Shown here: one piece after another, positions 14,301 to 18,598 of the stretch
How positions within the stretch are numbered: the first letter of the stretch is position 1
Layout of the letters: the number at the start of each line of letters is the position of its first letter
Source of the DNA: an uncultured Bacilli bacterium
GTDB lineage: Bacteria > Bacillota_I > Bacilli_A > RF39 > UBA660
DNA length: 18,598 bases
Assembly: GCA_905236935.1 (NCBI GenBank)
Contig: CAJOQL010000041.1
Location: 1 to 18,598 of the forward strand
Direction: 5' to 3'
The notes under the pieces: generated by a model
Told to the model about the DNA's origin: nothing
The model's database searches: none
Seen by the model: the letters and a program-made list of their open reading frames with translations, nothing else
Translations under genes and position numbers: made by a program

Positions 14301-14325
14301 TTAAGTAATGTGAGGAGTGATTAGG

Positions 14326-14664
14326 ATGATTGATATTAGTAGTTTTTGTGTAGAAGCATCTGGAATTTTACAATTGATAGGATGGATTTTAACAATCTTT
14401 AAAATAGCAATTCCACTTTTAGTAATTATTTATGGAATCTTTGATTTTGGTAAAGCAGTAACTGCTGGTAAAGATGAAGAGATTAAAAAATCTGTAAAAA
14501 GTTTAATGTGGAGAGCTATATCTGGCGTTGTAATATTTTTTGTTCCAACTATCGTAATGTGGGTTTTCAGAGCTGTTTCTGTTTACAATGAAGTAGAACA
14601 AGGAACTAATGACAGTTTCAAATATTGTGAAACTTGTGTATTAAGTCCATGGAAATGTAATTAA
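14326..14664 (+). CDS. VirB2/TrbC-like two-helix pilin candidate
   Basis: The protein is 112 residues from ATG 14326; GAGGAG at 14311-14316 is 9 bases from it, whereas the alternative GTG 14317 touches the site. Two membrane helices (about residues 14-40 and 60-82) flank a short charged loop, AGKDEEIKKSVKS. The pattern GKAVTAGKDEEIKKS then FFVPTIV is typical of VirB2/TrbC-like proteins of Gram-positive type IV secretion clusters. The C-terminus ends with CETCVLSPWKC, with three cysteines. There is no long cleavable signal peptide. The gene has its own promoter and its own terminator, so it can be made in larger amounts than its neighbours, as expected for the main pilus or channel subunit. 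It could instead be a small structural membrane subunit rather than a true pilin. Confidence 0.62.
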   Translation: MIDISSFCVEASGILQLIGWILTIFKIAIPLLVIIYGIFDFGKAVTAGKDEEIKKSVKSLMWRAISGVVIFFVPTIVMWVFRAVSVYNEVEQGTNDSFKYCETCVLSPWKCN

Positions 14665-14684
14665 TCACTTTAAGATTATAAAAT

Positions 14685-14709
14685 AACAACTTTACCGTTG
14701 TTTTTTTTT
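14685..14709 (+). terminator. Intrinsic terminator after the VirB2-like gene
   Basis: AACAAC at 14685-14690 pairs with GTTGTT at 14697-14702 around the loop tttacc, followed by an unbroken T-run (14701-14709). It is 20 bases after the stop codon. The next promoter overlaps it. Confidence 0.75.
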
Positions 14710-14719
14710 ATGTTATAAT
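14691..14719 (+). promoter_or_regulatory. Promoter for the second VirB2-like/VirB6-like operon
   Basis: An extended -10 box TGTTATAAT occupies 14711-14719 with a perfect TATAAT at 14714-14719; a weak -35 TTTACC lies at 14691-14696 with a 17-base spacer, inside the terminator loop. Transcription from about 14726 would give a 32-base leader with GAGG at 14749-14752 before ATG 14758. Confidence 0.65.
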
Positions 14720-14757
14720 GTAATATGTAAAAATGTGTTTAAATCAATGAGGTTTTT

Positions 14758-15447
14758 ATGAAAAAAAGTAAATATTTATTAATTATTATAATTTTAATGA
14801 TGTTTTCTATTATAAATGTTAATGCAGAAAAATTTGATTGTTATACTGTAAAATATAAACTAGAACCTACAACAAAGATAGGCTTTGGTCCATACGATTA
14901 TTTTGAATGTAACAAAGAAATTGATTATAATCAATCTGAAGATAAGTGTTGTATGAACAAACAACATGACCCAGATGATGATAGTTATTTTTGCACTGCT
15001 TATAATGCAAATAAAACTAAAATAGAAGGTAATCATTGGTATTCAGATACTGAAATATCTGGCGATGGAACTCATTGTGTAAAGGTTGATAGCAATAATA
15101 ATCAAAATAATGGAGAAAATAATAATTATAATAATGGGGAAAATAATAATCAAATAAACGTAAACAAAGTTGAGACTTCATGTAAAGGAATATTTGGTGG
15201 TTTTGAAAAAGATATAAAAAAGTTTTTAGATGCGATTGGCATCATAGCTCCTATTTTAGTTGGTGCATTTTCAGTTTATGAATATTTAATTGCCATAATT
15301 AATAAAGATGCTGATGAACTAAGAAAATGTAATGGTAGACTAGTAAAAAGATTAATCTTGATGGCAATTTTATTCTTTTTACCAACTATGGTAGACCTTT
15401 TATTAAAATTACTTGGTAATAATTATGGGGTATGTATAGAAAAATAA
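14758..15447 (+). CDS. Exported Cys-rich domain fused to a VirB2-like two-helix module
   Basis: The protein has 229 residues. Residues 1-23 are a signal peptide (…NVNA). Residues 24-110 form an exported domain with six cysteines (28, 51, 64, 65, 79, 107). Residues 112-134 are an Asn/Gly/Glu-rich linker made of near-repeats of NNGENNN. Residues 142-222 resemble the preceding VirB2-like protein: helix one at about 160-182, then a charged loop INKDADELRKCNGRL and helix two with FFLPTMVDLLL, matching its GKDEEIKKS and FFVPTIV. It may be a second or specialised pilin with a displayed head, or a membrane subunit with a periplasm-side domain. It starts the operon that continues through the VirB6-like gene (19-base gap). 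Common ancestry of the two C-terminal modules is inferred from this short match. Confidence 0.58.
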   Translation: MKKSKYLLIIIILMMFSIINVNAEKFDCYTVKYKLEPTTKIGFGPYDYFECNKEIDYNQSEDKCCMNKQHDPDDDSYFCTAYNANKTKIEGNHWYSDTEISGDGTHCVKVDSNNNQNNGENNNYNNGENNNQINVNKVETSCKGIFGGFEKDIKKFLDAIGIIAPILVGAFSVYEYLIAIINKDADELRKCNGRLVKRLILMAILFFLPTMVDLLLKLLGNNYGVCIEK

Positions 15448-15465
15448 ATCGCTAGGAGGAATAAA

Positions 15466-18099
15466 ATGAGTAAAATGTTTATTATTGGTGGAATGTTTAG
15501 CTGGGTATTAGATGCTTTTTATGCTTTGCTTCTAGCAATTGATAATATTGTTTATCAAGTAATTAATTGGATTTATCAAGTATTTTTTCTTGTAACAGAA
15601 GCTAATTTATTCGATACCAATGGAGCAATGGCAGATATAACTGAAAGAATATATGTAGTGTTAGGTGTAGTAATGTTATTTGTTTTTGCTTATAATATAA
15701 TTATTTTAATAACTAATCCAGATAAATTATCTAAAGGTAATTCACTAACTAAAATTGTAAAAGATACAGTTATTTCTTTAGTTTTAATAGCTTTTTTACC
15801 AACATTATTTAATTTGTTTTATACTGTTCAGCATAGAGTTTTAGAAACTAATATCATTGGTAATGTAATCTTAGGTGGATCTAGTGACAATGTTGAAGAT
15901 GGAACCGATATTAAATCTGCTGGAGTTAAGGTAGCAACTACTATTTTTTCAACTTTTTACCATCCTATGATTATAGATGATTCTGGAAATGAAAGAGATT
16001 TAAGCCCAATGGATTGTGAAAATAATCCAAGTGAAGGGTTGTGTGAAACATACAATAGTGCATTAAAAAATGCAGTTACTTTTAGGAAACCATCAATTTT
16101 TATAACTAATCCTACATTAAAAAATGGCATTGAAGATGGAAAAATGAGGTATTTATATATAATTAGTACTTTATGTGGTGCACTTGCTGCTTATTTATTT
16201 GCATCATTTACTCTTGATGTTGGTATAAGAGCAGTAAAACTTGGAGTATTACAATTAGTAGCTCCAGTACCAATAATGCTAAGAATTACTAAACCATCTG
16301 GAGGAATATTTTCTAAATGGTTAAAGGAAATTAAAGATACTTATATTTCTTTATTTGTTAGGCTTGCAATTATCTATTTTGCAATGTTTACAATTAATTT
16401 AATTTGGTCAAGACATGATTGGTTTTCAATTACTGATCAGTATGATGGTATTTTGCCTTTGATAGCAGAATTAGTCCTTATTTTAAGTGTTCTTGCATTT
16501 GCTAAGGAAGCACCAAATTTACTTAAGAATATTGTCGGTGGAGTTGGCGGTGTTGAGTGGAATATTAAGAAAAAACTTAATAGTGATACTTATGAATATG
16601 GTAGAAGAGCTGCAACTGGTTTAGGAACTGTTGGAAGTAATTTAGGTCGTGATGTATTTAATACATTATTTAAAAGAAATCCTGATGGAATGTATGGTTT
16701 AAGAAATCCTAGAGGTATGGGTAAAGAATTTTGGCGAAATGCTAGAAACTTACCTAATAGCATTGTAGGTGGCGCATACAGAGGATGGAAATCTGGCGGA
16801 GGCTCTATTGATAAGATAGGTGACCAAGTTAGACAAGCTTCAGCAGAAACAAGAAATTCAATTGATAGACATGAAAATACGAGAGAAAGAAGAATTAATA
16901 GGCATCCAGTTTTAGGAAAATTTCCTATTGTTGGATCTGTTATTAATGGAGCCCAAGATATTAAAGAAAAATATGAAGCTGCAGGAGGATTGTCAACTTA
17001 TATTGGAAATAAATTAAACTACACAACCTCTAATCGAACAGCTAATATGGCAGCTGAATTAGAAAAGAGTTTTGATTCTCTAACATCATATGCAACAAAA
17101 GGCGTAGCTGATATTAAAGAAGATTATAAAAAAGAAGCTTCAGAGGTAAGAAAAAAATATCGTGATGAATCTATAAAATTAGATGAAAAAGAATCACTGT
17201 TAAAGACTCGTGCTGATTATGCTGCTTATAATACATCTTTACAACAAATTAATAATAGAAGAACTCAAATTCAAAATAGTGCTGATTATTCTTCTTATCA
17301 TGAAGAAGAAAAGAAAATTAAACTTGATGTTAAGAAATTTAATGAAACTTATAATACTAAATTAAATGCCTTAAATAGTTTAAAAACTAATCTTCAAGAT
17401 AAAAGAAATAATATTTTAGCAAACACTACTTTATCAGCTACTGAGAGAGCTGAAGCATTAAGAAATGTCGATGATCAAATAGCAACTAATAATACTAAAA
17501 TAGCTGATTTAAATACGGAAAAAACCACATTTGATGCTTCAATTACAAGTCGTAATGCAACTTTAGCAGCTACTGAAATTGGTAGAAAATTAGCACAAGT
17601 TGATGCAGATAATGCCGCATTACATGCTTCTGGAATTGGTGCTGAATTTAAGAAAATTAATGATGATAGAGAAAGAGCTGGACAAATTAGAGACAATAGT
17701 CTTAAATCTATTAAAGGTAGAGAAAAAGCTGAAATTCGTAATAAAGTTCAAGAAAATCTTAATAATCCAACATATCGTGATGATATTACAAGATTCTTTA
17801 AAAATAATAGTTCAACAATTAGAGAAAACTTTGCTTTACTTCCAATTGATGCTCAAAAGAGAGTTTTAGAAAATGCTGGTATTAATACTAAGACTCCAGG
17901 CTTTAATACTGAAGTTGCTATTGAGGATTTATTAAGAGTCTGTCAATCTGATATGGACTTTAGTAGTGAAGATACCGGAAAATTAATTGGATTTATGGAT
18001 GGATTAAAACAAGAACAAAAAGCTGGCCCTGGAAATATTCACATGTCTAGATTAACTGATGCAATTAATAAAGCAAATAATTCTGGAGGTAATAAATGA
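15466..18099 (+). CDS. VirB6/TrbL-like polytopic membrane protein with long charged cytoplasmic tail
   Basis: The protein has 877 residues, with a strong AGGAGG site. Hydrophobic segments lie at about residues 12-42, 61-82, 98-120, 226-251, 256-272, 292-314 and 328-346, with a 100-residue loop (about 121-225). This plan, with a conserved-looking centre DVGIRAVKLGVLQLVAPVPIML, fits the VirB6/TrbL-like channel component of type IV secretion systems. From about 350 the protein is hydrophilic: a basic Gly/Arg/Asn-rich part (350-480), then a long coiled-coil-rich part (about 530-760) full of Lys, Glu, Asn and Gln, then a helical end. The tail makes up more than half the protein. It ends in TGA overlapping the ATG of the next gene (ATGA), so translation is coupled. 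The call rests on topology and neighbours, not on a catalytic motif. Confidence 0.58.
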   Translation: MSKMFIIGGMFSWVLDAFYALLLAIDNIVYQVINWIYQVFFLVTEANLFDTNGAMADITERIYVVLGVVMLFVFAYNIIILITNPDKLSKGNSLTKIVKDTVISLVLIAFLPTLFNLFYTVQHRVLETNIIGNVILGGSSDNVEDGTDIKSAGVKVATTIFSTFYHPMIIDDSGNERDLSPMDCENNPSEGLCETYNSALKNAVTFRKPSIFITNPTLKNGIEDGKMRYLYIISTLCGALAAYLFASFTLDVGIRAVKLGVLQLVAPVPIMLRITKPSGGIFSKWLKEIKDTYISLFVRLAIIYFAMFTINLIWSRHDWFSITDQYDGILPLIAELVLILSVLAFAKEAPNLLKNIVGGVGGVEWNIKKKLNSDTYEYGRRAATGLGTVGSNLGRDVFNTLFKRNPDGMYGLRNPRGMGKEFWRNARNLPNSIVGGAYRGWKSGGGSIDKIGDQVRQASAETRNSIDRHENTRERRINRHPVLGKFPIVGSVINGAQDIKEKYEAAGGLSTYIGNKLNYTTSNRTANMAAELEKSFDSLTSYATKGVADIKEDYKKEASEVRKKYRDESIKLDEKESLLKTRADYAAYNTSLQQINNRRTQIQNSADYSSYHEEEKKIKLDVKKFNETYNTKLNALNSLKTNLQDKRNNILANTTLSATERAEALRNVDDQIATNNTKIADLNTEKTTFDASITSRNATLAATEIGRKLAQVDADNAALHASGIGAEFKKINDDRERAGQIRDNSLKSIKGREKAEIRNKVQENLNNPTYRDDITRFFKNNSSTIRENFALLPIDAQKRVLENAGINTKTPGFNTEVAIEDLLRVCQSDMDFSSEDTGKLIGFMDGLKQEQKAGPGNIHMSRLTDAINKANNSGGNK

Positions 18100-18512
18100 C
18101 AGAAGAAGAATATAATTTTTGTTTAAACTATGTACTAGAATTTGTTAGTTTATTAAACTATCCTGTTGATAATACATATCTTGAATCAATAGAAGAAGAT
18201 CGTGAAATAGAACTTTTAAATGCTCAAAATAATAAATATGTAACTAATTTTCATGAATCAATAATAAATAGCATTAATAATCGTTATGATAATATGATTT
18301 TTAATTATATAAAAGAAGAGGTAGAAGATAAAAATTTAACATTTTTTAATGAAAGATTAAATAATATGTCTAAACTTTTAGAAACATTTCAAGATTATGC
18401 TGCTAAATATAAAATGATACTTAAATGTGATGAAATTAATGATTATTATCACAATTATATAATTGCAGTCAATTTAATATTATCAGATAAAAGATATTTA
18501 AGAGGGGAATAA
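18096..18512 (+). CDS. Unrecognised 138-residue soluble protein of the secretion cluster
   Basis: I do not recognise this family. The protein is acidic, rich in Asn, Tyr, Leu and Glu, and appears all-helical without membrane segments or cysteine pairs (one cysteine near each end). Its ATG overlaps the TGA of the VirB6-like gene by the ATGA arrangement, and a GGAGG site lies at 18084-18088 within that gene, so it is translated together with it. The next gene follows after 16 bases. Tight coupling suggests a cytoplasmic partner or assembly factor of the VirB6-like protein, but nothing in the sequence shows this directly. Confidence 0.75.
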   Translation: MTEEEYNFCLNYVLEFVSLLNYPVDNTYLESIEEDREIELLNAQNNKYVTNFHESIINSINNRYDNMIFNYIKEEVEDKNLTFFNERLNNMSKLLETFQDYAAKYKMILKCDEINDYYHNYIIAVNLILSDKRYLRGE

Positions 18513-18528
18513 AAGGAGGAATAAAAGG

Positions 18529-18598
18529 GTGAATAATAATAGTTTTTTAATACCAGCCAATTCAAAGAAATCAATGCTTTATTTAAATTTATTTAATA
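18529..18598 (+). CDS. Start of the next cluster gene (3' end outside the window)
   Basis: GTG at 18529 is preceded by AGGAGG at 18514-18519 with a 9-base gap. The frame is open to the edge and reads MNNNSFLIPANSKKSMLYLN, then LFN. A short polar start with IPxxxKK followed by an oncoming membrane region is reminiscent of the small PrgI/TcpE-like proteins found next to VirB4 ATPases in Gram-positive type IV secretion clusters; 23 residues are too few to be sure. Confidence 0.5.
   Translation, partial: MNNNSFLIPANSKKSMLYLNLFN

Noticed and set aside
17475..17869. ORFs in other frames inside the VirB6-like tail (17475-17696 minus, 17600-17869 plus)
   Set aside because: They are shadows of the long coiled-coil region; no ribosome sites and no recognisable features.
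1..18598. Possible Mycoplasma genetic code (TGA as tryptophan)
   Set aside because: TGA terminates the genes ending at 1865 and 18099, and tryptophan is encoded by TGG in all genes checked.
12532..18598. Integrative conjugative element
   Set aside because: No relaxase, integrase, direct repeats at a tRNA end or origin of transfer is visible in the window; the part outside cannot be judged.

Overview
The window looks like a chromosomal segment of a very AT-rich, low-GC Gram-positive bacterium, probably an uncultured member of the Bacilli/Mollicutes-related gut lineages (RF39-like; this is inference). Almost every supported gene is on the + strand, spacing is tight, and Shine-Dalgarno sites of the AGGAGG type are common. 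The code is the standard bacterial one: tryptophan is encoded by TGG throughout, and TGA ends at least two genes (1863-1865 and 18097-18099), so this is not the Mycoplasma code.

Left part (1-4454): the 3' portion of glycyl-tRNA synthetase, an unrecognised 314-residue protein, a secreted protein with a SipW/TasA-type leader, a miniature rhodanese-like protein, a VTT/DedA-family membrane protein and RmuC. The rhodanese and VTT genes each have a TATAAT box ending only 5-6 bases before the ATG, so both mRNAs are probably leaderless.

Surface and export part (about 4478-12501): an 82-residue exported protein with a VPDTG sortase-like tail; a 400-residue surface protein with an 8-Cys head, a threonine-rich stalk, two cadherin-like beta-sandwich repeats and a C-terminal membrane anchor; a three-gene unit encoding a HopA1-like protein with a C-terminal membrane anchor, a 99-residue unknown and a complete ABC exporter; then a YfhO-family polytopic membrane protein.

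Right part (12532-18598, running off the edge): the most interesting region. Two small proteins with pilin-like N-termini and a TadZ/CpaE-like protein (pseudo-receiver plus altered P-loop ATPase) suggest a Tad/Flp pilus. They are followed directly by two VirB2/TrbC-like two-helix proteins, an 877-residue VirB6/TrbL-like polytopic protein with a long charged tail, a small cytoplasmic protein and the first codons of another gene. Together they look like an envelope-spanning machine mixing Tad-pilus and type IV secretion parts. It sits among housekeeping genes, and no relaxase, integrase or attachment site is visible. The first VirB2-like gene has its own strong promoter and its own terminator, as expected for a subunit needed in excess. 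No tRNA, rRNA, CRISPR array or insertion sequence was seen.
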